DNA from: Locusta migratoria
Taxonomy: Eukaryota > Arthropoda > Insecta > Orthoptera > Acrididae
Length of the DNA stretch: 64,000 bases
Assembly: GCA_026315105.1 (NCBI GenBank)
Contig: CM048745.1
Coordinates: forward strand, 154,029,323-154,093,322
Reading direction: 5' to 3'
The notes below the pieces were generated by a model, which had not been told where the DNA came from, made no database searches, and saw only the letters and a program-made list of their open reading frames with translations. Made by a program: the position numbers and the translations under genes. Within the stretch, counting starts at the first letter, position 1. Every line of letters begins with the position of its first letter. Shown piece by piece: positions 46,827-58,734 of the stretch.

Positions 46827-49032
46827 CTGTGGTAATAAAACTTCATGTCAAGTTATACTCAAAATCCAACAAAAAAGATTATGCAAGTAATTGGATGAAA
46901 CTCTTGATAACAATTCTTGCTATTAAAAAGTTGCATATTTAAATATCTTTGTGCCATAAGAATCAAAAATATTAATACAAAAAATTTCAAAATGAATGCA
47001 TTTCCATGCTACTATCGTTGTGATCATTCATGCTGTCATTCTTCGAATATAATCAATATGTCCAGTTAGTCATATATGGTACAGATGCAACACATTTCTA
47101 CAACATTCTAAGATGGCACACAGAAGTCATACACATACAAATGATCCAGTAAGTTAAACTTAGCTATTTGCCTGGGTCAACTGATTCCAGTTATGTCTCA
47201 TTGATGTTTCAGACAAAGGAAACAACATTTCAGCATTTAACTGCACAATTTTACATTTCTGAACATTCAAAATATTTGTTAATCTTCCAAATCTTAGCAA
47301 AATCTGAATGGATATTTGTGCAGTTTCTTTATGATAGCACAACAGCAGACTCTATAAAAAATGTTACGTAACCATAATATTTTCTGACAGGTCATTAATA
47401 TAGAACATGAAAAACAGGGGTACCAACAAACTTTCCTGGACACAGCTGACATTTCCATGTTGCAAAGCAGCATCTCACATCCTGCCCATCCATACAGTCC
47501 CTGCACACTCTATAACGAATTGCTGATATCTGTACTTCCAAAGGGAGTCAAACGTGGTGCAACACTTAAAGGTGAGATGACTAGAAACAGTGGTCATGTG
47601 TGTGTGATTTGTGCCTACATGATTATTGTATTATATGTGTTTGTACTTTTTTCTGGTGAAGCCTGTGATTGTGATAGTCCTTTCTTCAAGCCAGTCTGTG
47701 ACACAGTGATAGCGTCAATGATGAAGGCTATGGCCAGTGTTACCAGTCGTAGGGAATTTTCCCTATACATAGGTACTTTTAAGCATTAAAATCATGTAGG
47801 GAATTTTCATACGAAAGTCCCCAATGTGTAGGTACTTTGGTAAAATTTTACAATCGCCGACACATGCCTAGCGGGTAATGTTGGCAACAGATCAGTTGTC
47901 AGCATGTGTGAATGAAGCTGACCAATAGTGGCTAAGTTTGAAGTAGCCAATGATATTTTAGACTGCATAGTTGTTTTCTGTTCATAGTAAACAATATTAA
48001 TTTGAAAACTTAGTTTCAGATATTTTAAAATTGTTGCGAAATATGATTTCAATGTATATCAGTGAAATGAAGAGTCAGTTTGGAAATAGTGTTAGAAAAT
48101 GTCATCACAAGGAAAATTCATTGTTTCAATGAACGAAAGATGTTTTATTACCTTGACTAGACTTATTTATTTACGTCAGGACGATATACTAGTTAGTACT
48201 TGTAAATGATAAGATACTGACAAGAAAACGCTAAAACATTTGCGACAGCCAACGTTATAATGAACAAGGTGTTAGATATTCGTTGACTACATAGAATTAC
48301 TCTTTGAAAATCGAATCATGTAGAGTGACAGACTTTCTTTTTTGTGCTGACCGTAAACTAAATAATTACTGCTATCCTACTCTATGGTTGATAGTGTCTC
48401 GGTGTATCCTTGTCTCGTCAATAAATCAATTATCCTCGTGTAACAGCGGCCTATTTGGGGAAACTAATTAATGCTGTTCCTCTCTATGGTTGACAGGTTC
48501 TTGATGTACCCTTGTCCAATCGATAAGTCAGTAATCCTCTTGTAACAGAGCACTTGGAATTTGCGGCATAATCTACACTTGACACCATGAATCAGTAACA
48601 ATCAGTCACAGGAAAAACATATCTAGCAAGTGAAGCATGATGCCAAATATTTATTTTAAAGTTTTTCAAAATTGTAACATGTCACATTAATCAACTGGTT
48701 AACCTCTGATGGCCGGACTCCTGGATTCAGCCCCTTCCAGACCCAAATCCTGGCTACGACCCTGATGTAGGGGCATTAATGAGGTGGTAGGGAGAAAGTA
48801 GGGAAAACATAGGTACATTTTTGTGAGACTGTAGGTATTTCCTCTCTCTGCCATCTGGAAACACTGGCTATGGGCACCAATTTAAGTTTTTTGAATATGA
48901 TTATCTTTTCTTGTGCTAGTCTGCAATTCAGAGAGTTGCAAACTATTCTCATTATATTACTGACATTACTTTCCCTTTTATGTGAAGCCATTATAAAATG
49001 CACACATTTGAATAACCAAATGGATATAGTAC
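46827..49032 (-). other. Kinesin intron with a tandem duplication
   Basis: Intron between exons 12 and 13. Two imperfect copies of a segment of about 110 bp sit side by side at about 48361-48470 and 48471-48575 (shared TCTATGGTTGA, GTAACAG). No other feature recognised. Confidence 0.55.
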
Positions 49033-49215
49033 CATTGAGGTCCAGGAAGAGGACAGGTACGTGTGGCTCCATGCCAGGAGGAGGGTCCCAGTCAGCTGGG
49101 GCTCCTGGTATCCCAGAGCCCGGGGCAGGCACGAGGACAGCGTTCCGCTCCTCCGTCAGGCTCACCCACTGGTCCACCAGGCTCTGCTCTCTCTCCAGGT
49201 CTTGCTCTGTTTTAT
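49033..49215 (-). CDS. Khc-73: KIF13/Khc-73 kinesin, exon 12
   Basis: Acceptor TTTTCAG, donor AATG|GTACTA, phase 1 in and out. It codes VSLTEERNAVLVP, GSGIPGAPADW and HVPVLFLDLN, almost the KIF13 consensus (LTLTEERNAVMVPSAGSGIPGAPAEW). The exon is markedly GC-rich compared with the others and with the flanking introns. Confidence 0.96.
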
Positions 49216-49789
49216 CTGAAAAACAAGTGACTCAGCAAGTGAGGAAAAGAAGGAATAGCTTGGGGAACATCTAAACTGAAACAATGCTGGTTGACACTAC
49301 TTCTGAATAAATATTTATTCTTTATTTGCTTTATTATATTAATAATTCTGTTTATGATTAAATCAACTGCAGGATCCAAAAGTGAGCAATCTATATATAT
49401 GAAACGAATATTATAGAGGAAAATTTTCCAGGAAGGAAAAATATGTGCTTTGGGTAAGTTAAACAATCACTACATAGAGGGAAACATTGTTGATCGGAAA
49501 AATATTTATAAAACGTAAAGAAAGTTTGACTTACGAGGCAAAAAGATATCGCTTCGTTGGCACTCACATGTAAATAAAAACACACACACACACAAAAAAC
49601 TGAGCTTTCACAACCTTAAGTTGCTTCTTCAGAAAGAGCAGGGAAGGGGAGTGAAAAGGAAAGGATGAGGGATTTAAAGATTGTACTTCAATCTCCACAG
49701 AAAATAATACTAATCAGAAAAACAGCAAATCCACTAAGTAAAACCATCTTATGGAAACAGTAAACCTAACAATATAGTAATAAGACGGT
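49216..49789 (-). other. Kinesin intron, nothing recognised
   Basis: AT-rich, with a hammerhead-like remnant (CTTTCTGAAGAAGCAACTT on the minus strand near 49615-49635) beside a CA run, so probably a decayed Penelope tail. Confidence 0.45.
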
Positions 49790-50046
49790 TTACAACACAC
49801 AGCAAAGACATGACGACAAGCCGCGACAGGAACACAAAAAAGACACACACATACAACATACAACACTCTCAACTATCGGCCATGGCCTTCTTCAGGATTA
49901 GGAACATTCATGCAGTCACACAGGCACACAACACAATCACACAACCGTCAGCTCCGCCTGTCAAACTTCGAATGTTCGAAGTTTGGCAGCCAGAGCTGAT
50001 GGTTGTTTGACTGTGTTGTGTGCCTGTGTGATTGTGTGAATGTTCC
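49790..50046. mobile_element. Short inverted Penelope-tail repeat
   Basis: A minus-strand Penelope family A tail (49790-49973) meets a shorter plus-strand copy (49975-50046) at the perfect palindrome CTTCGAATGTTCGAAG. The left arm includes the CTGAAGAAGGCCATGGCC box (minus, about 49880-49898); the right arm stops before reaching it. Confidence 0.75.
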
Positions 50047-50105
50047 TAATTTGTAGATTTGGAGAAAGCTTTTGACACTGTTGACTGGAATAAACTCTTT
50101 TAAAT
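50047..50105 (+). pseudogene. LINE reverse-transcriptase motif A snippet
   Basis: The plus strand reads FVDLEKAFDTVDWNKLF, a LINE motif A, for 17 codons starting exactly where the right Penelope arm stops. Nothing of the rest of the LINE follows. Confidence 0.7.
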
Positions 50106-51324
50106 GTACCCTTCTCTGCTCAGTAAATGTAATTGCTCTCATAAAATGAATATTTCATGTCAATACATTTGTGTTGTCACGTGATTGGCTAATGCCAATG
50201 TCAGATAATTGCCAACATTATCACGCGAGTCTGCAAGACAGTAAGTAAAATTGAACTGATCTCGGCATCATTGCGGATGGCATAAAACATGGATCTGTTT
50301 GCATCCCATGATTTTTTTAAACTACACATTGATCTGCCATTGTTGTGAATAGCATAAAACATACATCTGTTTGCATCCCATGAGATTTAAAAAAAACAAA
50401 AACTACACACACACACACACATTTAAGTGAAACAAAAATGTGAAGATTTGGTATCAATAAATAGACCTGACTTTTATAGGACAAGTCTAGATACTGATAC
50501 CCACAAACTATACTTAAAACAAAAAATCTAGCTGGTATCAGAAACTAGATTTCACCTATGAATATACATGAACTAAAAATACGAAGGGCTGGTATCAGTA
50601 ACTAGATTTGACATATACAGGTCAAACCTAGATATCGATATCCACTAACTATATCTGAAATATGTTTCAGTGATTTCTTATGTTTCAACTTAGTATGTCC
50701 CTGCCCAAAGATTCCAATTTCCCGCAGTAGTCCCGTTAAGTTCTTTGAGTGTCAATTATAATGCATGATAATTACTGTCATTTATGTTTTCCACAGTTTT
50801 ATATGTTTCAGTTCAGTGCCTCCTCCCCAGAACTCACAATGCTATCAGACACTAGACTTTATCTGTTTATAGTGTAGTAGATACTGATGTGTAGCATAGG
50901 GTACTAGGAACACTAGGTTTTGCAATTTCAGCAGCATCTGTTAGCGTATTTTGTAATTTCTACTCTGAAGCATCTATATAAAATTATTACACCTCTCACA
51001 GTAAACATAGCATCTGTTGCATTCTTCTATTTATATTTTCTTTTGTATTATTTAATTTTAAAATCATAAAAAAGGTTTGTTGAGAACACTGTAAATATTT
51101 AGTAGCTTTGATTATTGTGCTACCTCAGTCAACATTTCACCATCATTGGTTGTCTTCTCCTTAGTCAATTTTGTACTTAATATTAGTGTAGTAATAAACT
51201 AAAACAATGTAGAATATTATGAAATGAATTGTGGGAGAATCTTACTTCCATAGTGTCTGATTTAAGTTCTAGTGAGTGGTTTCATATTGCCAGTGCCCTA
51301 CAAACACAACAGAAACTGAAATAC
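50106..51324 (-). other. Kinesin intron with small direct repeats
   Basis: Two copies of a unit of about 68 bp sharing GGCATAAAACAT / TCTGTTTGCATCCCATGA lie at about 50255-50320 and 50325-50390. Nearby 50480-50640 holds several short inverted TAGATATTGATATC-like pieces. No gene recognised. Confidence 0.5.
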
Positions 51325-51458
51325 CTTGTTTATTTATTAACTTCTGTATCTGCTGGTCTAGATACTGCCTCCGCCTCATCAAGGCATCACTCCATTTTTC
51401 CCTGAGGATAGAAAGGTCCTCTTCTTGGTATGAGTCTAATGGTTTCTGCAGACGTGAC
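51325..51458 (-). CDS. Khc-73: KIF13/Khc-73 kinesin, exon 11
   Basis: Acceptor TTGTTGCAG, donor CAAG|GTATTT, phase 2 in, phase 1 out. It codes SYQEEDLSILREKWSDALM then RRRQYLDQQIQKLINKQ. KIF13 has SYQDRDLERLRRKWLNALTK and REYLDQQLQKLV. Predicted helical, charged stalk sequence. Confidence 0.94.
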
Positions 51459-53353
51459 CTGCAACAAATAATGATAAAGAATTCAGATTTCCGGTTTTGG
51501 TTGTGAAATACTATAAAATGACTGTACTCTTTAAGGGCACAAATTCAAAAAGGAGGATTGATGAATTAATTTATTTTTACAGGAAATTAAACATTTCATA
51601 ATTATGACGAGATATTCCTGTTTGTATCTAGTATCAGCTACAGAAATTAAACAGAAATGCCAGTGCATGAGAATACATGAAAAACACTGTGCTGCAGAAT
51701 ATGAACATGTACACCATTGAATGAAATGTAGCTTCAATCATGTGACAACTTATATGTCTTTCTGCTGCTGTGAAAGATGTCTGTAGTTTCATCGACAGCT
51801 AAGGTTAAAAAATAATGATAAGCTTACAAAAACAGGTGCTCATTTTTGCAGAAAAAATGGGAACAGAAGATAGAAAATGTTACATGTTTGACAAAAACTA
51901 GAAAGATATGTGCAAATACTACTCTGTGCAAACTGAGTAGCAGAAAAGGATACAGGCCCAAAACATTAACAACAATAAAAAGAAAAGAGGAAGAAGAAGA
52001 CAAGGAACACGGAGAAAACTCTAATGACGACAAGTAACAATAGACAAGTTACTCTCAAACAGCAGTGCAGTGCAAAACAAGGGGAAAACAATGAAGAACA
52101 ACTCATTTTATTAACATCTTAAGCTTTCATAGAGGCTAAGATTTCAAGGACCATCCCAAGTTCAGAAAGCTTATGAACAAATACCAAACAGGTAACAGAA
52201 ACTACCACAGCAACTTTCGCAATGTCATAAAAATAGGCACACATCCTTTATGTAAGTGAATATTGCTCAGAGGGATTAATATCACTTTAATAACAATTGT
52301 AACACTGAGGAATTCCTGCTCTGTGCTGTGAATTGTCACGCTGCATGAATTTAAAAGTGTGTATACAGATAGTGATCTAGTCAACCCAACCAAACTGTCA
52401 TGCATGAGGATTTTATAATGTTCAAGACATGAAGTTTTGGAACAATGCATACAAGTTCAGATGTGTGTGGTCGGTCATGACAACAGCGGTCACTATGTTG
52501 GCAAATATCACTTAATGTATTAACATGGTAATTCAGATCAAATACACTTTCCATACACAGAGCTTTAATTATTATTTTGATATTATGTATGGCAAAATGT
52601 AAAGAGTAGTTGGGTTTAAACTTACTAACATTGCTGACAAGTGGATATAAACTTTAGCAAACTTATTGATGAAATGAATTGAAAATCATGAAAAATGTAC
52701 CAAAATAGTAATTTAAAAATGACAAAATGAGGCAAAAATGTTCACCACAAACAGGTGCCTTTACTGATAGGGATAGGCAATTATCTTATAGCACCACAAT
52801 GTGCCCTGCCACTCATTGTATGACCAACTGATGCCAGTTAAAATTGAATTTACCTGAATATAATTTGATGAACACTTTATGTAGCCCTGTCTACAATATA
52901 CAACAGCTACTCTAATGATGTTATTAAGTAAAATGATACTTTTCTTGCATTAGACTTAGTTTCATTTCAAATAGAAATGTAAAACTGTGGAATATAGTTC
53001 TACTACAATATTATTCACTCACCAAAGACAAAAAATGTTAAAATAACCTATATTAACATTGGGATATAACTAACATACAATTCTACATCATTGATTTTAA
53101 TGCCATCTAGAACAAAGGCCCTCTCCTCCTGAAATGTGTTGGCTACTATGGCTGCCAATATCAGTAATCTGGTCCAAATTTAATACTATATTTTTTCTTA
53201 CTTTATTAGAAGAGGAAAAAACTACAAAAAACATTCAAAAAAAATTAAGTTACTGGAGCTTAAATTTTGCAATTCATTTCTGTTTCATGTATCAACCTTG
53301 AAAAAGTGCCCAGTATACAGATCAAAGAAGCACAAGGTCACACTGATGCTTAC
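51459..53353 (-). other. Kinesin intron, nothing recognised
   Basis: AT-rich intron between exons 10 and 11; frames on both strands (51824-52037) are low-complexity. Confidence 0.55.
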
Positions 53354-53596
53354 CTAATAGACACACTTCCAACTGCTATACTGACGATGGATTGGCAAAT
53401 GATGGGCAGTGTTCCCGAATTCTGCACAGGCTTCACTTGCACACGAATGCGTCGCTGCTGACCCTGACGGAGTTGATACACTCCACCAGTCAGTAGATCT
53501 GGTCGAGTTGATACTTCCACTGATGAGTATTCCCCTTGTTCATTTAGCTCTTGAATTTCTACCCAGAGCTCTATCTTTCGGGTAAGTTCACTCCAC
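53354..53596 (-). CDS. Khc-73: KIF13/Khc-73 kinesin, exon 10
   Basis: Acceptor CATGTGGTCAG, donor TTAG|GTAAGC, phase 2 in and out. It codes RWSELTRKIELWVEIQELNE, GEYSSVEV, TGGVYQLRQGQQRRIRVQVK and VQNSGTLP. This is the core of the DUF3694-type region of KIF13 kinesins, which lies between the KIF1B-type segment and the tail. Confidence 0.96.
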
Positions 53597-54455
53597 CTGA
53601 CCACATGAGAGAAAGCATAAATAATTTTTTGGTAAACTTTACAAGAAAAGCAGCAATCTAATATATTTGTAATACAAAAATAAGTAATAAATGCACTTCA
53701 TAAATTACTGTTTCCCAAGCTGAAAGCTTTTAAAAAATATAAAACCCAAACTTGATTCACACAATGCCTCTAACAGTCTCTCTGCTCCATGTTATGCACT
53801 CACTACAAAGTACACTTCTTTTATTTACTTTTATGCTAATGAGAAAGTCTACTGCTATGCTGGTTTGACCAAGTAATACCTATCTTCATTTTCCAATTTA
53901 TACTACCATGCAGATTAATCATTAGCTGTAAGGCAGTCAAACTGCAAATTTAAGACAATCTGTTCACTATTTATGATTCATCAGTTTGAAAATAATTACT
54001 GTAACTTAAATCAGTAAGGTCAATGTATTATGTACAGTGCTAAACATTTTTGCTATAGTCAATGTAGTCAAGTTGAGAGAATCAGCAACTGTATTATTTA
54101 AAACAATTCTCATTTATTATCAGTCTCAGTTGCAAATCTCTTCTGTTTGATATGTTTTGATCTGCTGGATCATCTTTTGATCTAGAAGTTGCTTCCACAA
54201 GCAATCTCATCTGCATATAACATGTCAAATCAATTGCAGATTAAATGCACTGTAGATGCAAATACTAGATCTGATGATGATCCAACATACTGTAACATGT
54301 TATCGAATAGAAAATAACTGCATTCGAGACTGACAACATATGAAAATTCCTACACATTAAAGGTGAAAATATAAAAATCCATGATTAATGTATCACAGAC
54401 AATCACTAAACTTTTACGAAGACTAGTAGTTCCACCATATTTTTTAGCTACATAC
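53597..54455 (-). other. Kinesin intron, nothing recognised
   Basis: AT-rich intron between exons 9 and 10. Confidence 0.6.
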
Positions 54456-54570
54456 CTGTCTGCTAGAGATCTTGCTTTTGCAAGCTGCTGTTGCTCCACT
54501 TCCCAACCATCCTTTGAACGGGTAAAGCCAGCACATCGATGACCCCACACTTCAATTGACAATGCTCCTT
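54456..54570 (-). CDS. Khc-73: KIF13/Khc-73 kinesin, exon 9
   Basis: Acceptor CTTTTTTCACAG, donor GACAG|GTATGT, phase 1 in, phase 2 out. It codes GALSIEVWGHRCAGF, then EVEQQQLAKARSLADR. KIF13 has EGALAIEVYGH and KTRSLRDRW at the same places. Confidence 0.92.
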
Positions 54571-54789
54571 CTGTGAAAAAAGAAAGTAATTTTTTACACT
54601 TGATTTTTAAAATGCTATATATGCAGACCAAAACTTCTAGACTGCAGACTAACATTAAGAATTTTGTATAACTGTAAATAATTTGATGCAATGAAACACA
54701 CACATCATCCACACTACTGACATTAGCTTAGCTGTGTCCTCAATGTACTGGAGAGATTGGTTATAGGAGAGGCATTGAATTAAAATTTG

Positions 54790-54870
54790 TGTCATGGCCA
54801 GGATTCAAACCTGGATCTCCTGCTTCCTGTTTACTATGCAGTTGCTTTACCCGTTCAGCTACTGGGGCAC
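54790..54870 (-). repeat. tRNA-derived SINE head
   Basis: The minus strand has GTGCCCCAGTAGCTGAACGG at its start (A-box-like) and the B box GGTTTGAATCC near the end. The pairing of the ends is weak. A repeat, not a working tRNA. Confidence 0.55.
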
Positions 54871-55879
54871 TACTGGTAAAGCGAATGCACAGAATAACGT
54901 AAATATGTTTTACCCCTGAACACAAACTTCAATTTTGCCTCTATGTAATCTCGAGGCTCTCTAATAACTGAACAGCACCCCAACATTGAATACAAATGGA
55001 AAGAATGCTGCCTGTACCTCACACGTATGTGATACTAGCTTAAACCCGCGGCTCCGCTCACATGTTGCTTGATTATGATAGGTAAGCTATCTTTCAGTAG
55101 TGTGCTATGAGACTGGTTTTTAAGGATGAAATGAAATACAATACCTTCTTTAGAAACATTTTTAATCAACATTATCAAAAAAGTAAGTAGTGTAGATCAA
55201 ATCACAAGTAAAAATGCACTTGTTTCGAAGAATCCAATAACGAAATTCAACAATAATGATTGTAATAATGCCACAGATTGATCACTTGATGTAATGCGTG
55301 AAACGTTAAATCAATTTTTTTAAAGAGATGTATTAAAAGAAATTTCTTTTTTACTGCTTTATTTATGTATTCTTATATTTCCTTATTTGTATGCTTATCC
55401 TTACAGAGAAAGAGCCGAAGACATTACAGCATGCATAGACCAAGATATGGTCTGTGGCATCACATTTCACTGTACGTAACCTCCAAGGAGGTCGGTAACC
55501 TCCTTGCTATAAGTCGCAAACGTCATCACTGGCCTTCAGTCCAATTTTTTTTTATAATTTGACGACTTTCAACCACCATATCTTCCACCTCTGTACAGCT
55601 ACAGGCATGGAACTCCTATGGTGTATAATGGGTGACTTCAGACAACAATTACACACCGACCATTCGTTTGCGTTCTGCAGTTTTCGCTGCAGAGCAAAAT
55701 ATTAACACACACACACACGTAGAATTTTATATAGACCGATAACGTTCCATCCTAATATACTCCATCCTTTTATCATTTTCAACCCTCAAGCAACAATGCA
55801 ACCAATAAAACCATTTTGAAACAGTAAATATAATTTTCAAAGGGTAATTATTGTTCCACATTTCGTGTTATATTCTTCA

Positions 55880-56200
55880 AATTACTAAATATCTATTAGA
55901 TCGCTATAAAACTGTGCCTAAAACCTTCCTCAGGTATAAATTAGTAACTTTACAAATACTTAAGTCTCTGCGTCTTGTCGTTCAGATGTGATAAGTGTAC
56001 ACTGAACAGACATTCACATTAATATATATATATATAGATAAATATCTATCCGATCGCCATAGAACCGTGCCTAAGGCCTTCCCCGAGTAGACATTAGTAA
56101 CTGTACAAATTTTTAGCTGTTTATGTCTTGTGGTTCAGACATGATAAACATACACCGAACAGACATTCACATTTATAGATGTAGATTAATATCACACAAT
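55880..56200. repeat. Tandem duplication, two units of about 160 bp
   Basis: Both units carry AAATATCTAT, TAGTAACT, CAAAT, CTTGTSGTTCAGA and GAACAGACATTCACATT in the same order, with about 20 percent difference by eye. The first unit ends in a (TA)n run near 56022-56034. Confidence 0.75.
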
Positions 56201-56915
56201 AACTTTTTTTTTCAGAGACTGATGTAATCTCAACACATCTACAATATCTACACATATTAGGGGGGAGGGGGGGGGGAATAAAATTAAAAGGTCGTTGCAC
56301 AGCATCTGTCCGTCTGTCCTTGATAAACTCAAAAACTACTGAACAGATGGTGCGATTTATGACTAAGGTTTAGCTGGATAATTCATTAAGGAGCTTGGCA
56401 ATGGGTGAGTGTGGCTCTACAAAATATGGAGCATAAATACTCTTAGGAATAACTACATAGTCTATTACTTACAAACTTTACCATACATGTGAAAATGTAT
56501 TTATTGTTCCATAAGTGTTCAAGACATGGTGTCATGTAATACTGACATCAAATATTTTACTTTGATTTCTCAGTGCATTTTCCTCAATCACACTTTACTC
56601 ATGATCTACAGAGGTACAAAAATAAGAAAACCATATAGACTCAAAGATAACAACAATATTCTGTATAGGTACAACCTTCTTCACCTAATGATGTCAAAAT
56701 GACTGTTTGTGGGAACAGTGTCAACAAGAGAAGAACAGTTTGGACTGTGTCATTCTGAAAAGCAGATTTTTGATTTGGCGCAGTTAGAGAATAAAGAAAA
56801 ACTTTTATCCATTATGGATCGGAACCTGTGACCGTAACTTAAAATAGATTTCAGAAATTAGGCTGCATGCGGCCGCCTATTTTTTTTTTTCTTCTCAATG
56901 AAGTTATTTATTTAA

Positions 56916-56956
56916 CATGACCAGTTTTGAGCTGCCTAGCAGCTCATCATCAGATG
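56916..56956 (-). ncRNA. Hammerhead-ribozyme-like motif, solo, mutated core
   Basis: Stem I is CAT with ATG. CTGATGA (56953-56947) is followed by an extra T, stem II GAGCTG with CAGCTC, then AAAA where GAAA is expected. Stem III has two pairs with loop TG, and C precedes the predicted cut. The lost G12 should abolish cleavage. No inverted partner was found nearby. Confidence 0.5.
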
Positions 56957-58204
56957 GTACAAATACATTTCAGTGCAATTAACTATGTATAGTTAGTCGG
57001 GCCTAACAGAGATAATGGTGCTATTGCCTCAACATGAGACTGATGACATCGTTTGCAGCATGTCCTGTCATTGTCGAGTCTGTACTACTGTCAGAGGTGG
57101 TCACATCCCATACTCAGCTCATTAAGCAGTTGTCATAATGTGTGCATAAATCTGTGAAGTTGTCAAAAGGACAAAAACATTATTGTCAACTGTTATGAAT
57201 GTTACAATCGTTTCTGTTCAGTATTCTTTACATTGTTTCTACTTTTCTATCTCCTGTTTATACTCTTCTGTGGCAAAATAAATGAAACCTTGTAAAATTT
57301 TCAGTTGTTGCCTTAATTTTGGACAGTGGTGTATTTGTGATCAGCAAACAGACACTTACTTCCTTATGAACATGGGTTTGCATGTCTGTACCTCCATATA
57401 CATTTGACTTGTGTCCAGACACACTCACATCACAATTTTTCACTGCTGATAATAACACCAGGTCCCCCCTTCCCTGACCCCACCCTCAATGACAGACCAC
57501 AACCCTCACCATGTACCATTGTTGTAGTCTCTCTTCTGACTTCTCCAATTGGTTCCTTGTACATGAAGTGATATCAGTCTGATACATGAGTGGCATGAAG
57601 CACTGCATCACTATAAAACCTAGAACCAGTCAACAATCTGTCAGCAAAGGAAGCAGGAAAAAATGGTACATGCAGGTATACTTCATGCTTAAGAGAGTTC
57701 TTTGGCTATCACCATTAAATTTGTTCACCGAATAAATAATAATAGTAAATGGTTTTTTCCATCTCTACAGTGACTACAGGTCTCTTATTGCACATAGAAT
57801 GCATGATAGCTAGTCAGTCCCAAACATTAAACACACATTCACTGGTAAGGAAACCATCATTTGCGCGACTGACTGCTGCAAGGCCTATAACCAAATTCCC
57901 ATGCACCCAAATTATACAAGAAAGGTATTCACAATTTTGAATATGAATCAGCATCAACTGTGTGTTTTTATAGTGAAATATGAAAATTTGTGTTGGGCTG
58001 TGGCTAAAACCCGAAGTTCTTACTTTTCGCCAGTGGTTGCAATAATCCTTACAGTATCAGTGCAGACCTTGTGGATTAACCCAAACTTCCATATGCCACA
58101 ATGTCTACTGCCCATGAGTGCTCATACATTCCAGCACAGGTAGGGACATTTCAATACAGTTGGTTGCATGCCTTGCTGTGGGTTATTTAAGTACAATGTA
58201 CAAT

Positions 58205-58403
58205 GCACACTCCAAAGTGAGGCAGCCTGAAATGATGGTTGTGTGACTGTGTTTTGTGCCTGTGTGATTGTGTGAATGTTCTATTTTCTGAAGAAGGACA
58301 TGGCTAATACCTGAAATGTTGTATGCGTGCATTGTTTTTATGTGCCTTTCACAGCTCATCATCATGTCTTCGGGGAGAGTTGTAAACTGTCCTTATTACT
58401 ATA
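58205..58403 (+). mobile_element. Solo Penelope-like family A tail
   Basis: Single plus-strand copy of the tail found at 27300-27506: GTGTGATTGTGTGAATGTTC, then the CTGAAGAAGGACATGGC box at about 58287 and the AACTGTCCTTA end. Unpaired, unlike the larger copies. Confidence 0.7.
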
Positions 58404-58734
58404 TTTTAATACAATAGACATTGGTAATAAATTCAAGGGAAGGATTTCATTCATTAATCCATGAACTTTTTAACACAGTAAATACACAATGAGCCACCAT
58501 ACCATAAGTGTGATACACCAGCCAACATTACTTCAATAATCAATTTCCAAAAAGACATTTTGGAAAATCAATCAACATCGATGGTTAATTGTAGCAAATT
58601 TTAGCTCTGGGTGTTAACTGCACAGACCTGACAGAGGAGTGATGAAGTGTATAATGACTTTACAACTTATTCTGATACCACCACTATGTTGTCTATAAAT
58701 TTAAAACTTGCAGACATATTTTGTTTATTCTTAC

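Larger units (their letters stand above)
54571..58734 (-). other. Kinesin intron with several old repeats
   Basis: Intron between exons 8 and 9. It contains a tRNA-like repeat (54790-54870) and a LINE- or MITE-like 3' region (about 55035-55730, starting ACTAGCTTAAACCCGCGGCT). It also holds a tandem duplication (55880-56200), a CCGTCTGTCCTTGATAAACT repeat near 56310 typical of insect LINE tails, a hammerhead-like motif (56916-56956) and a solo Penelope tail (58205-58403). Confidence 0.6.

Noticed and set aside
48870..49274. Plus-strand 134-residue frame
   Set aside because: It is the antisense shadow of kinesin exon 12, whose GC-rich codons leave the opposite strand open.
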